Assembly (NCBI GenBank): GCA_014607495.2 | Contig: CP053149.1 | Coordinates: 12,908,120 to 12,972,119, forward strand | Direction: 5' to 3' | DNA: 64,000 nt | Source of the DNA: Carposina sasakii | Lineage: Eukaryota > Arthropoda > Insecta > Lepidoptera > Carposinidae | In this document: piece after piece, positions 51,901 to 62,128 of the stretch | How positions within the stretch are numbered: the stretch's first letter is position 1 | Layout: each line of letters begins with the position of its first letter | The notes under the pieces: generated by a model | What the model was told of the DNA's origin: nothing | Database searches by the model: none | What the model saw: only the letters and a program-made list of their open reading frames with translations | Position numbers and translations under genes: made by a program

Positions 51901-52785
51901 CAAGGATATAACTTTATGCGCTGTTATTAGCGCAATAAAGTTTATAAAGTTACTCTACTTATTGATGCGAATTCCCTACTAAATAAAGTCGGCCGGGACT
52001 TGGGCCTTGTCTCCCCATGGAATTTGAGCATATCGCCGATAAAAGGTCACAATAAATTGCATTTGCTCATAAAATCTTGTCAGTATTTTTTTATATTATA
52101 GATAGGCAATGGAAATATTATGTAGGGCATGCATGACTAGGGGAAACTTTATAGGAGGTACCTAACTAAAGCCTGTAGTTGATTTGAGACTCGAAATCAC
52201 ATGTTTATTTTTCAAGATTGTATGAAAATTCCTGAGATATTTAAAAATTCTCCATACTATCGGGAAATATAAACATGTGATTTCGAGTCTCAAATTTTGT
52301 GGATAGGTTCTCTACAGTGGGCTATTTACGTAGCGTTTCGCTTAACATACCCTTTTTGTTACACCCTGTATTCTGTAGTTAAGCTCAAATAAGATTTAAG
52401 GTTACCTACAGTTCACAAATGAAACAGCGATCGATCTTAGTTCAGTGCCTTTTGCACAATCTATGTTACCGTATCGTGCATTTTAACAAAAGTTAAAACA
52501 TTTCACATTGCGTGATTCATGTCGGATTGCATGGACGAAAATGTTTATACATAGTTACGAAACATATTTACAGTATTTCTTATACAGAAGGCGGAAAACA
52601 TCGAACAAACATATTCCTAAACAACTTTTCATATTCACTTTGAGGTTAAGGTTTGAAATCAGCAATGCGTCTAGTTATTTACAGTTCGCACTGGACTAAC
52701 CTTCGTCTGGTGGTTTGTTTCCGAACGCGAAATCTTTGAACCCGCGCCAGTTGACGGTGTATCGTCCGCTGCGTCGCACCATCAT
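39926..52785 (-). CDS. vari: Varicose, MPP2/MPP6-type MAGUK scaffold
   Basis: Twelve exons in transcript order: 52785-52701, 49477-49380, 47212-47063, 46880-46674, 46175-45945, 45859-45761, 45566-45408, 44130-43920, 43448-43278, 42431-42286, 40796-40722 and 40102-39926. They sum to 1809 nt (602 aa), all in phase. Domains in order: L27 region ([12 protein letters not shown] ... [15 protein letters not shown]), PDZ ([15 protein letters not shown] ... [14 protein letters not shown]), SH3 ([22 protein letters not shown] ... [10 protein letters not shown]), a Lys-rich HOOK segment ([12 protein letters not shown]), then an inactive guanylate-kinase domain ([12 protein letters not shown], where active GKs have a P-loop) ending [19 protein letters not shown] points to MPP2/6 rather than MPP5 or MPP7. 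In flies it organises septate junctions with Neurexin IV and Coracle. Intron 3 uses a GC donor. Exon 11 (25 aa, Arg/Ser-rich) is an insert relative to vertebrate MPP2. Confidence 0.93.
40276..40350. repeat. Short palindromic element, copy 2
   Basis: CTTAGAATAAAGATTCGCTC ... AGACCTATCATTAATCTAAG, with an inner triplicated GCTCCGCTAC unit. Related to 31766-31826. Confidence 0.6.
41175..41615. mobile_element. 441 bp TIR element with TA duplication
   Basis: Ends CAGGGTGTTTGTGACAGCCA and TGCTTGTCACACACACCCTG, flanked by TA on both sides. The same terminus appears at position 1-42. Confidence 0.7.
41812..41938. mobile_element. About 127 bp MITE, copy 3 of 3
   Basis: GATTCCGGCAGTCACACTTA ... TTTTTGCCGGAATCGACCAT; the right arm has lost most of the AAGTGTGAC part. 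Family of 7462 and 39325. Confidence 0.7.
42040..42270 (-). mobile_element. RTE-type LINE 3' end abutting vari exon 10
   Basis: A minus-strand frame reads [19 protein letters not shown] and [17 protein letters not shown], the RTE C-terminus, then the GGGGGATGCCTATGTCCAGC tail. Its upstream edge lies about 15 bp from the exon 10 donor (42285). Confidence 0.75.
42532..43068. mobile_element. 537 bp hAT-type nonautonomous element with 8 bp TSD
   Basis: TIRs CAGAGGCGGATTA / TAATCCGCCACTG with perfect flanking GACATGAC at 42524-42531 and 43069-43076. The interior includes a nested fragment near 42635. In vari intron 9. Confidence 0.85.
43852..43905 (-). mobile_element. LINE/SINE tail fragment beside vari exon 8
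   Basis: CATCATCAGCCTATTGGAGT and CCACCGCTGAACGTATGCTT are the reverse complement of the common retroposon tail; it ends about 15 bp from the exon 8 donor at 43919. Confidence 0.6.
45202..45355 (-). mobile_element. Helitron-like fragment, minus strand
   Basis: ACTAGCTGTTGCCCGCGG... is the reverse complement of the 3' end of the family at 1653-1843. The 5' part fades near GGTATTAAACACAG. Confidence 0.5.
46480..46620 (-). mobile_element. Retroposon tail, minus strand, in vari intron 4
   Basis: CATCATCAGTCTCTTGTAGT at the edge and GGCAGGCGGGTTGGTGACCG inside; reverse complement of the 3' half of 4826-5088. Confidence 0.65.
47795..47915 (+). mobile_element. tRNA-derived SINE, copy 1 (5' damaged)
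   Basis: Shares AGAGCGCTGGCACGCGGAAT, the B-box-like GGTTCGATTCCCACCCGG and the tail GAATTTTTTCCATTTCTTTA with copy 2, but the A-box/acceptor part is diverged. Confidence 0.65.
47967..48082 (+). mobile_element. Repeat shared with 9700-9832, between the two SINE copies
   Basis: TGTGCTGAGGGATTCAGCTT and GGCTAGTGTATAGCTATCGG match the reverse complement of 9700-9832. Confidence 0.55.
48129..48238 (+). mobile_element. tRNA-derived SINE, copy 2
   Basis: Starts TTGCCCGGTGGCTCAGTGGT (A-box-like), has a D-arm GCTC/GAGC, GTCGTGGGTTCGATTCCCAC (T-arm/B-box) and a 3' CCGGGTG that pairs with TGCCCGG through two wobbles. The anticodon stem does not pair well, so it is tRNA-like but not a tRNA gene. It is followed by the same AT tail as copy 1. 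Confidence 0.7.
48450..49075. repeat. Inverted tandem array of about 112 bp units in vari intron 2
   Basis: About four direct units each contain CCGCCATTTTGAACTTTTTA, then GGATTGCTTCCAAAATCGA and a TTCCCAAATACATTTCCGAT block (unit starts near 48457, 48568, 48671, 48782). From about 48895 the array turns round: two units read as the complement (ACAAAATGGCGGCCACTTTT near 48942 and 49049). Confidence 0.8.
50084..51100. mobile_element. About 1.0 kb element with long TIRs in vari intron 1
   Basis: GTGGGTTAGTAGTCGTTTCG at the left and CGAAACGACTACTAACCCAT at the right. Subterminal GGCACGAACATGCC / GGCACGTTCGTGCC and GTAGGCTTTTCGCAC repeats recur on both arms. The centre has a 110-120 bp direct duplication (about 50430-50530 and 50545-50645). 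Confidence 0.75.
52172..52370. mobile_element. Palindromic TIR element, copy 2 (left arm lost)
   Basis: Retains GACTCGAAATCACATGTTTA on both arms and the right terminus AACATACCCTTTTTGTTACA-CCCTGTA, but lacks the left terminus seen at 5636. Confidence 0.7.
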
Positions 52786-53733
52786 CGGGGAAGCTGGCAG
52801 GTCACTGACGACACGCGCTCCGGGCTCTGGGCCGCACTGGCCTGCCCACGCGGTATCGATGCGTGGCGCGGCGCGTCACACTGCCGCCGCCGTCAGCTGG
52901 GGCCGGCGGCGTCACGCTCCGCCCGCCCTCCGCGCACGCGCACACTAGCCCGACAATAAAATATATGCCACGCTACATTCCGCACATGAAAAGCATATCT
53001 TTACGATTATAAAACTTTCTATTGAAAATAAAACTTTGTTTACGTTTCGTGCAATTTAAATTGCGGATCTTGGCGATGTTTACATGTTTGACGTTACGAT
53101 CGTAATTATTTAGGTACTTAGCCAAATAAAAATCAAATTCTAGGTCATTCATCTAGTAAAATGATGACGTTAGTGTAGCACATTATTTCAGTCTAATTAA
53201 TGAATGGAGAGCTCTTCTGCATCATTGTCTAGATGAAGCTTGCCAGACATAGATTACGAGTGCGATGTACCTAATATCATTCTGCAGCTGCACTGCAGGC
53301 GAACGTAAACACGTTTATTTCATAAGAAACGTCTAACTAGCCAACACGTCATACCGTCAGACTAAATAAATATAGTTTCACAAGAACACGTTGCAGAATT
53401 ATTTGTTATCTTGAAATAGCCAAGAGTTCACAGTCCATCTAAAGTACCAACATTAATACCAGCCACCATTTTGTAGAGTATCTCCGTTGGTTCTTCTTAT
53501 CGAATATAAATAAATGGTTTATTTGATGTAAAAAGTATGCCGACAGTTGATCCATAAAAATATTACGACGTAGAATAATAAAATAGCATGCCACTTTCAG
53601 TAAGATACAGACGTCATATGTATCTATCTATGGCTGGACTGATCGTTTCACGTCTGTTTTCAATTTATAGCTTCTGAGTAGATCACATTTTTTTTATTAT
53701 AGACTTATTAGATTTAGCAGCAACGATACTTTG

Positions 53734-53883
53734 AGACTCGAAATCACATGTTTATTTTTCCAGATAGTATGGAGAATTGCTACACAACTCAGGAATGTTC
53801 ATACAATCTTGAAAAATAGGTTCTCTATAGTGGGCTATTTACATAGCTTTTCGCTTAACATACCCTTTCTGTTACATCCTGTA
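53734..53883. mobile_element. Palindromic TIR element, copy 3 (deleted)
   Basis: Both outer left arm and most of the right inner arm are missing; TTCGCTTAACATACCCTTTC and TTACATCCTGTA remain. Confidence 0.65.
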
Positions 53884-54591
53884 TAACATAAATTAATTTC
53901 TTTCTGTTTATTCCCCATAAGATCCTGTTCATCAGGTAATATTATGGCGATATGTATAATAAGTTCCTAGTAAAATTTCGAAGATAAGGCGTCATAAGTC
54001 TTGTAATGTAAGTGTTATTTTGAGAGTAAGATACAAAACTGACAAATCCAATCAAAATCTGTTCTAAGTTTTTGCGTGAAATAGAAATAACCGTGTAAAC
54101 AAATAGCTATCCATACGTTCTTACAAAATGTACTTTTACACATTAACAACATTATCTATGTTTGTATTGAGACATACAGCTCGTACTCGTATGAGCGTCT
54201 GACACGGCTCGTGTCCGACCACCAGCGTTACTTTTAAATCATAACTAATGAAGTTGTTTACAATACGAATTTATAATCCTTAGTAATTGCAAGTACATAA
54301 TATGTAATTACATATTATAACTGCTGCACGTGTCTATTGCTTTTTCGATTATTGTGGTATCTGTAATGTAAAAAATAAAACAGAAGAGTTAGTTTTTCTG
54401 TGTCAGATGACATGTAAAACTGCCATGATTTAATGTATCCTCATGTTACGCAGATTGTTGCTTGCGTATGTTCAAGTAGATATTAGGACTGTCAACATAA
54501 CGATAGGGAAAATATCTGTCGATAGTTATTAATATTTTAATGTATTATGGGCGCGTGCTCGACGCAGATAACACGGGTCACAGGGTACACT

Positions 54592-54627
54592 TATAAGTAG
54601 CACTCCTAAGTACGCACCCGGTACAGT
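54592..54627 (+). promoter_or_regulatory. Uro: Probable Uro core promoter (TATA and initiator)
   Basis: TATAAG at 54592-54597 is followed about 25-30 nt later by ACAGTC (54622-54627), close to the arthropod initiator. This leaves a 5' UTR of roughly 80 nt before the ATG at 54702. A TATA-driven promoter would suit a tissue-restricted gene; transcription start is inferred from spacing only. Confidence 0.4.
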
Positions 54628-54701
54628 CTCTTTTTGCTTGAGCTAATGCGCTGGCGCAGTTTTCTACATTCTCTCAAAATTAAGTGATTTTTTCGTCCAA
54701 A

Positions 54702-57700
54702 ATGCCGTGGACGAGCACAAACAGGTAAAACCTGCGAAATAAAAAGTTTGCTAATGGTGTTAGAGTTTTTGTGTTAGTGTTTTACGAGTTTGCTTGTTAC
54801 CAGGATTTACGCTAAACCTTCGAATACGAGCGGAGCAGATGGTGCGGAGGTCAAGACCGTGGCGACCGCCCGGCCGGCCCCGACCGCCGCCGGCGACTCC
54901 GGCGGGCGGTTCGAGCTGAGTGACCACGGGTACGGGAAGAGCTCGGTCAAGCTACTGCACGTCCATCGAGATGCAGAGTTCCATACCATCCGCGAGTTCG
55001 AAGTATCCACCGAACTGAAGCTCGCATCGGAATCAGCTTACGTGACCGGCGACAACAAGGAGGTTGTCGCCACTGATTCTCAAAAGAACACCGTGTATTT
55101 ACTGGCGAAAAAACACGGGATCAAAACACCGGAAGAATTCGGCGCTGTGGTTGTTAATCATTTTCTCTACACGTATAAGCAAGTCGTGGAGGCTAGATGC
55201 AAAATTGTAGAGTACCCTTGGGAGAGACTACAAGCCGGGGCTCCCCACAACCACGCGTTTATATTTACGCCAACCGCCACGAGATGGTGCTTGGTATCTC
55301 AACTACGCCATGGTTAGTAAATACACAGATATATGAAAGTATCTACTAATATTGTTAAGCTTAACTATGTAGACTACAAATAATTTCTAAATTTCAGAAG
55401 CCGTAGTAGTAAAGTCCGGCTTAACTGGACTTAGGGTTTTGAAGACTACACAGTCAGCATTCGTCGACTTCGTACAAGACGAGTACACTACTCTTACTGA
55501 TGCTGCAGAAAGGATATTCAGGTACCTATTATTTATGGATATAAAATACATAATTGCTATTTACACAAGTGGTTGTTGATCAGAAGCATAAATTCATCAT
55601 TTAGACCAAAATAGGTACCGTGTAGAACAGATTATTTAAAACTGGGTGTTTGACTTCAAAAATAATTATTTCTTATCATCAATACCTTTTGCATCTTTAA
55701 ACACTAGCACCCAAGTACATACTTGTATTACAGTCATTACGATTCTAGGATTTATCTCGGTTGTGGCATTAGTGTTATTATTGTATAAATAGTAAACATT
55801 ATATTAAGTAACCAGTGGGTCATTAAAGTACTGTTCTACGTGTGCTAATTTCTAAACGGATAATTTTATACTTATGTATTTGTAGTTCCGATTAGTTCAT
55901 ATATCTAGGTACTCCTAAATTGGTAATTAACCCACTTCTAACAAGTTCTATATGATGTCTTTGACTTAGGTAAACTCAGATTGGGACAGTTTGTGCAAGT
56001 GAGCTTTAGAATCAAATGTTAACTCAATAAAATGGCTTCAGGTATCAGGGTTTAAGTATTATTATGAAAGGATTATGTAACCTTTCATCAGCTACGTAGG
56101 ACGCACTCAAATATTTTTCAAGCAGATTTATGTTTGCAGTCAAAATCATAATCATTTATTCATTAAAGAATATTTATTTGTTTAGTTTAGTTTTTTTTTT
56201 ATACCAACAACTTTCTTTTATTTACTGTAGTCTGGCAAGCATAAGGTGGCTAGGTTAGGTTAGATTTCTAGGTTTTATATTATTTTTCATCAACAGTACA
56301 ATCGTGGAAGCCGAATGGACGTACGACAGCATGCGTACAGCTGACTTTGACAACGCCTGGCTCACCGTGAAGGATGCCATTTTGGACAAGTTCGCCGGGC
56401 CCCCTGACACCGGCATCTACTCGCCCTCGGTTCAACACACTCTGTACCAGGCTGAGAAGGTGGTGCTCGAAAAAGTACCAGAGGTAAGACCGGTTTTAGC
56501 TTAAACCTTATTACCTACAGTCCGTGCGGCCTAAGGTCAGCTTTGAATTTGTGCGAGTGTACATACTCGTAGATAAGCGATGCCATAGCCGAGCTTTGTA
56601 GGTGTGCCTCGACCTAGAGAGTCCTTTGCTCAAAATGGTTTGGAGACAGAAAGATTATGACAATCGATTAAAATAACTTTAACAAAGGTATTTGATATCG
56701 ATAACTTTGCTCGGTCGCAGCTATATTTGTAACATTGTGGAATGTATTTGTTTCAGGCATATACAACTATATCATATATTAAGGCATTTAGAGTAAATTA
56801 CCTATATATATATAGTTAACAGAACTTATCTAAACCGGATTAAAGAGGTGAAAGTTGGCTGATTATGATTATTACTCTTAGCTAATTTACAAAAAATCTC
56901 GGGCTCTACTACCTATACTCGTATTATCAATTTTCGTTATGACAAACAGGTACTTTTAACATTTGTATATTTTTTATGCTTGTAAGATTTCTCATCTTCT
57001 ATCTATGATACAAAAATGAATGCTAAATGTGTTGCTAAGCGCAAATCTTAGAACAGCTGAACCGATTTCGCTTTCTTTTTAGGGTTCCGTACCTCAAAAG
57101 GAAAAACCGGAACCCTTATAGGATCACTTTGTTGTCCGTCTGTCCGTCCGTCCGTCTGTCAAGACCCTTTTTCTCAGGAACGCGTGGAGGTATGAAGCTG
57201 AAATTTATATCAATTACTCAGGTCTACTGTCCCTTGAAGCTGTGAAAAAATCAAACTTCTAAGCCAACGCAATCAAAAGATACAGCCGTTTATGCCGCAA
57301 ATTTTCGACACTTGCAAGGGAATCAAAACCTACAGGATGCTTCCCGTAAACTCAGAATCTTGAAATTTGGTACGAAGCAACGTCTTATAGCATAGATAAA
57401 GGAAAAATTACGAAAACCATAAATTTTTAGTTACATCACATAATATTTTTTTTTTAAATAATTTTAAACTTACTACCCATTTCCTCATAAACGCGTAGAG
57501 GTATTAAATTGAAATTCATACCAAATACTCAGGTCTATAATACCTTTAAGCTGTAGCAAAATCAAACTTCTATGTCAACGCAATCAAAAGAAACAGCAAT
57601 TTAAGCTGCATATTTTGAAACTCGCAAGTACTCGCAAGGGAATCAAAACCTAAAGGGTACTTCCAGTCGACCTAGAATCTTGAAATTTGGCATGAAGCAA

Positions 57701-59386
57701 CGTTTTATAGCACACATAAAGGAAAAATTCCGAAAACCTTAAATTTTTAGTTACATTACAAAATATATATTTTTTAATAAATATAAACTTATTACTTTTT
57801 TCCTCATGAACGCGTAGACTCGATTGTCGTAATGAACGAACTTTGTAAACCTTGCAGGTTTGTACGGAACCCTCGGTGCGCGAGTCCGACTCGTACTTGG
57901 CCGGTTTTTTAGAATATTCCTTGAAGTACGAGGATGGTTTTTAGGGAAAGAAAAATTTCTAAATTGCCTGAAAAGTCTAAAAACAACACTCGTGCAAAGC
58001 CGGGGCGGATCTCTAGAGTGTTGTTACAAATATCTCTTTGTTATTTAACCCTTTAACCGCCAAGGTCGGATTAATCTGACAAATATTTTCGTGCTCTTTT
58101 CGCCAAGGTCGGATTTATTTACGATCAAATACCACTATACTCGGTTAATCTGCCTTTTTATTTGATAGCATTGTATTAACTTCTTCTATACATATAATAA
58201 AAATGTAACGGATCGCTGTCTGTACATGGAAGATTTATGAGAAAAAATATTATACGAGACCTTTATCAACGCAATAGAACCCAAAACGATGATTTTTTGA
58301 ATTTTTGTTTGTTTGTCGGTTTGTCTGTGCGTTTGTGCACGCTAATCTCAGAAACGGCTGAACTGATTTCGATGCAGTTTTCAGAAATATATTGTGACAG
58401 GTCCCACTTAACATATAGGCTACTTTTTATCCCGGGAAAATGTTTTTATCCCGGATAATTTCGACATTTTGTTTTTTCAGTAGTCCACGCGGTCGGAGTC
58501 GCGGGCGTCCACTAGTATTGAAATAATATTCTTTTTTTTTTCATTTTACTGGGCTTCGCACTGAGGGCACGATAACTAAAAAGGTTAAAAACTAAGTTCA
58601 TATTCGAGGCATATGCGTCCGGTTCCCCGATAGAGATGACCAATAATGTACACCTATTTTAGGCTGCCTTAGACTCATTTATCATTAAAGATTAATGTTG
58701 ACACATCACAAGGTCTAAAGTAAATAAACAAATTAATAATAAACAGATAATTACACATTAGGTATTGTAAACAAATATAATTACTATAATAACGGTCTGA
58801 GATTAAACAAAGTTCATCTTTTGTTCCTGATGAAAAAAAAACCATATATGTATAGCAAATATGATACTATGCACATAATCTATACATATAATAAAAAATA
58901 TATATTATTATCATCCCGTGCTGATGCGGGGCTCCACTAGAAAGTTGCATGCACCATCTCCTTCCGTTCATGTCGTAAGAGTCGCCTTAGGAACTCGGGC
59001 ATTCTCTCAGGCGATAAGCTAGCAACTTGTTATTGATCATTAACATCAGTCCCAGCTATGCTAAATATGACTGTGGGATCTCCTTTATGATCCTGCAGTT
59101 TTTAAATACATCCGTGTCTATATGTAGTATTATTCTTTATAAACATTTCCTTTCTCTTACATTTAATCAGCTATTACAAAAAAGTTAACCTATTTTGTAT
59201 GTCTTTGCACAGATCGTATGGATAAAGATGTCAATGCCGAACAAGCACTACCTTAACATCGACATGTCGAAGTTCCCAGCTAACGTGACGAAAGGGGATC
59301 CAAAGCACTACATCTACCAGCCCATAGACCAGCCAGCGGGCCTAATCTACGCGCAACTACGGCGTAGACTCAAAAGCCACTTGTGA
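54702..59386 (+). CDS. Uro: Urate oxidase (uricase)
   Basis: Five exons: 54702-54724, 54804-55312, 55398-55521, 56297-56483 and 59213-59386. They total 1017 nt (338 aa), all phases consistent. The enzyme oxidises uric acid to 5-hydroxyisourate in peroxisomes, with no cofactor. Visible active-site elements by homology: Lys53 in HGYGKSSVK, Thr98 in ATDSQKNTVY and His293 in NKHYLNIDMS. Other signatures are LKTTQSAF, DKFAGPPDTGIYSPSVQ and a C-terminal SHL tripeptide, a type 1 peroxisomal signal. Residues 9-42 are an N-terminal Ala/Thr/Pro-rich extension not found in most uricases. Intron 4 is 2.7 kb and filled with repeats, including a Lep1-like element. The coding frame has no breaks, so the enzyme is probably functional. 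Confidence 0.95.
57081..57910. mobile_element. About 830 bp repeat with internal 300 bp tandem duplication
   Basis: Starts AGGGTTCCGTACCTCAAAAG and ends TCCGACTCGTACTTGGCCGG. Two diverged copies of a block with CAACGCAATCAAAAGA, GAATCTTGAAATTTGG and ATAAAGGAAAAATT lie at about 57150-57450 and 57455-57790. Fragments of the family also occur near 6245-6290 and 7140. Confidence 0.65.
58185..58516 (+). mobile_element. Lep1/Helitron-like element, full-length 332 bp
   Basis: TCTATACATATAATAAAAAT ... GAGTCGCGGGCGTCCACTAGT-type ends; reference copy for 635-1651 and 31235-31445. No ORF. Confidence 0.7.
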
Positions 59387-60038
59387 CAGTAGTAGTGCTA
59401 CGAACCGTAGCACGGCTACGAAGTTACTTTTTATTGAGTCCAAGGTACCTTTTTGATACCAAAAGTCGAAATTATTGTAGGAATATCAATCAGATTAATG
59501 TATTTCTCTATCAGAGTTACCAATTTTTTAATATTTCAAACATAATCTTCTCGATACATCACAATCCCAACTAATTTTTCTAATAATAAATGCGAAAGTA
59601 AGTTTGTTTGTTTGTTACTTCTCACGCATTATTTACTAAAACATTATTTTTGATACATACTCGTATATTTGGGAGAACAGAGAAGAACATAGGCTTCATT
59701 CTGTAGTCCACGCGGCCGAAGTAGCGGACAAGAGCTAATATACTATAGTTATAAAGAATTCAACATATTTCTGAAATGCTAATATTGTATTGATTGGTAT
59801 CTTGATTATCGATAACTATTAGTGTCGTTTTTATAATAAGTAGGACCAAAAGTAAAAAATTTAAATTAGAAAATAGAAATGATACATAATACAATTGATA
59901 GTTAAACATAATCGTTATTAGAGGCCTAACTATGATCTCTATTTCATTATTCAACAATTTTTATGAAAGCGTTATGACACGAGTCAGCTCTTATAAGCCG
60001 AAGTATTCACTGTTTGGGCTTGTAATCACTGTCTTGTA

Positions 60039-60878
60039 TATGTCGTGGCCATATCGTAGAATTGATCATTTCATGAAATGGTCGAGCATTTCATGAAATG
60101 GTCGCATTTCATGAAAAGTTCAACTGTCTATTGGCCACATCATGATATGGTTTGGGCAGATCGATGATAAAAATCGTTTCTCGATATGGGCAACTAAACG
60201 CCCGATCATTTCATGAAGTGGTCAAGATTATTGATCATATCGTAAAATAGTTACATGAATCACCGGTAGAGGCGCTGCGCGCGTTTTATTTATGTGTGAA
60301 GATGGCGGATTTTTCTTTTTAGGTTATAAAACAAATTAAAGAGAGTAGGGTGACTATGCAAAAGAAGTTCACGGATAGTGTGTTATATTGTATAATGTAT
60401 ATTAGACTTAGTGGTGGTTTATAATAATATTCTTAAACAAAAACCTTAGATTACGATAGGTTAGGTTAGGTTAGACTATGACAAATGACGCACGAGCCGA
60501 GCGAGCGGAGCGAGCGTGCCCAGGCAGCGTCCGGCGATGTGCCAGATGCGAATCGCTTTTCTAAAGTCTTTTATGTTTTTAAATATTATATTGTGAAAAT
60601 ATCACATAAATAATAGCAAAAAAAATCATACCATCATACCTTATGGTATACTTATATATGGTGTACGGTATATATTATTTATATAAGCTCTTACCACATT
60701 CGGATTTTATGGACACCCTGTTAATACGATTTGGCCAAACGTGGATGACAAAATCGTGAAATGTAGACGATTTAACGATCTGGTCAAATTGAATTGGCCA
60801 CTTCATGAAATGCGACCACTTCATGAAATGCTCGACCATTTCATGAAATGATCAATTTTACAATATGGCCACGACATA
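60039..60878 (+). mobile_element. 840 bp TIR element (full-length copy)
   Basis: Ends TATGTCGTGGCCATATCGTA and CAATATGGCCACGACATA. Subterminal arms carry repeated ATTTCATGAAATGGTCG units in both orientations. TA-rich flanks make the target duplication ambiguous (TA or TATA). No transposase ORF. Its first 430 bp match 10114-10545. Confidence 0.8.
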
Positions 60879-61097
60879 TACATAGATGTAATATATATAA
60901 TACCTGTATTGTAGGTACCTATATTTGTGTCATGATCTACACAAAATCACTCTAAAATCGTCTCTGAATCAACACACTTGAGCATATCGCGAAAGGTGCA
61001 AGGCGAAATTTGGTAAACAATTTTATTGACAACCTACACCTGTCCCTGTTATTCTAAACGTGGCTGTGTTATCTACTATATGAGTGCAGCAAGCCTA

Positions 61098-61225
61098 GCA
61101 TGACCTGCGAAACACAATATGATAAACCGATTTATCGACATTTAGCCTGTCAAAATATGATAAATATAGCCACCATGTAGAATTTTGTATAGAGATGATA
61201 CGATATTCACGATGCGTGGTCATGC
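61098..61225 (-). mobile_element. 128 bp TA-flanked MITE, copy 2
   Basis: GCATGACC / GGTCATGC ends with TA at 61096-61097 and 61226-61227; reverse complement of 35723-35850 with few differences and equal length. Confidence 0.8.
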
Positions 61226-61681
61226 TAGGGGGGCAGTTCTAGCTACCCCATTTCGGGAACATAGCAGTAGTACGTTAATGGGAAAGCTACCCCCCCTAGC
61301 TTTTCGTTTCGCTTCGCTCACTACAAGCGGGGTGCTTTCCCATTAACAGATATAAATTTTAATAAACCGAACCTATTTAAATGTACAATCTGAATGCGAC
61401 AATTGTACAACATCAAAATCAGTACATGAAATAAATTTAGTGGAACAGGGCCCTAACCTAACCCTATGCTTCGAACTGGGTGATCCGTGTTTAACGTGTA
61501 AGCAAGCATATGCTTGCGTGTAGTCATAATTGTTATGCGGTTGATTTTATTTAATTTTTATTTAATTTTATTAGGTTTATATCTTTTTCAACTACTATTG
61601 AAAACCTGACAATATTAAAACCACTATCATTCAGTCAGACATAACTGAAGTTTTCAGTTATATATAAGTGAAAAGTCTATT

Positions 61682-62005
61682 CTAATTATCAGCTCGCTCC
61701 ACTTGTTTTTGGTTTTCACATTCGCATAAATAACAAAAAGCGATCATCGGTAGTACTCCGTCTGGTTCGTCATAATCTTCTAATTTGTGATTCGTTGGGT
61801 GTCCGTTACATGGCGTAAAGTATGGAAGAATATCCTTGTCTTCGATCATGCTTTGGGGTAATAAACCATTTATATACCATTTTCTGATGTCGTTAGTGAG
61901 ATATTTTAGAATAATCGATTTATCTAATGACTGAATAACTTCTTTACATAGTGTCATGTTTGTACTTGCATTAATAATATTTATTCGTACTTTGCGTCCA
62001 ACCAC
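61682..62005 (-). CDS. Hypothetical ORF (107 aa) next to the Polinton-like genes
   Basis: Minus-strand ORF, not recognised. A candidate acceptor (AAACACAG) sits just before its first codons on the minus strand, so it may be a terminal exon rather than a full gene. It contains an FCYLCECE cysteine cluster near the end. It lies head to head with the ATPase remnant, with a LINE tail fragment between them, so membership of the same element is uncertain. Confidence 0.3.
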   Translation of the reverse strand: MVGRKVRINIINASTNMTLCKEVIQSLDKSIILKYLTNDIRKWYINGLLPQSMIEDKDILPYFTPCNGHPTNHKLEDYDEPDGVLPMIAFCYLCECENQKQVERADN

Positions 62006-62082
62006 CTGTGTTTATATTACGATAGTGAGAAGATATATGAGAATGAAATACTTAAATATATATATATATATATAGGTAATAA

Positions 62083-62128
62083 GGGAGCCCTACGTCCAGC
62101 AGCGGACTGCAATAGGCTGATGAAGATA
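62083..62128 (+). mobile_element. LINE/SINE tail fragment next to the Polinton-like ATPase
   Basis: GAGCCCTACGTCCAGCAGCG then TGCAATAGGCTGATGAAGAT, the common retroposon tail, immediately upstream of and overlapping the ATPase frame start, after an (AT)n run at about 62057-62075. Confidence 0.55.

Larger units (their letters stand above)
49478..52700. other. vari intron 1
   Basis: 3.2 kb. It contains the 1 kb TIR element at 50084-51100 with an inner duplication, the palindromic element remnant at 52172, and otherwise AT-rich sequence. Confidence 0.6.
52786..54701. promoter_or_regulatory. Divergent vari/Uro intergenic region
   Basis: 1.9 kb between the vari upstream start codon (52785) and Uro ATG (54702). 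The first 170 bp next to vari are GC-rich (vari leader). The rest is AT-rich with a TIR remnant at 53734; the Uro TATA region is at 54592. Confidence 0.5.
56484..59212. other. Uro intron 4, repeat-filled
   Basis: Carries the GGGTTCCGTAC repeat at 57081-57910, the intact Lep1-like element at 58185-58516 and a CATCCCGTGCTGATGCGGGG repeat fragment at about 58910-59100. Confidence 0.6.
59387..61681. other. Spacer downstream of Uro
   Basis: Holds a Helitron-like remnant near 59690 (GTAGTCCACGCGGCCGAAG), the 840 bp element, the TA MITE at 61098 and a hairpin GTTAATGGGAAAGC / GCTTTCCCATTAAC at about 61273-61347. No host gene. Confidence 0.5.

Noticed and set aside
60458..60476. TTAGG-type repeats (three units), recalling the insect telomere repeat
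   Set aside because: Too short, and the same position in the 10114 copy has only two units; part of the element, not a telomere remnant.
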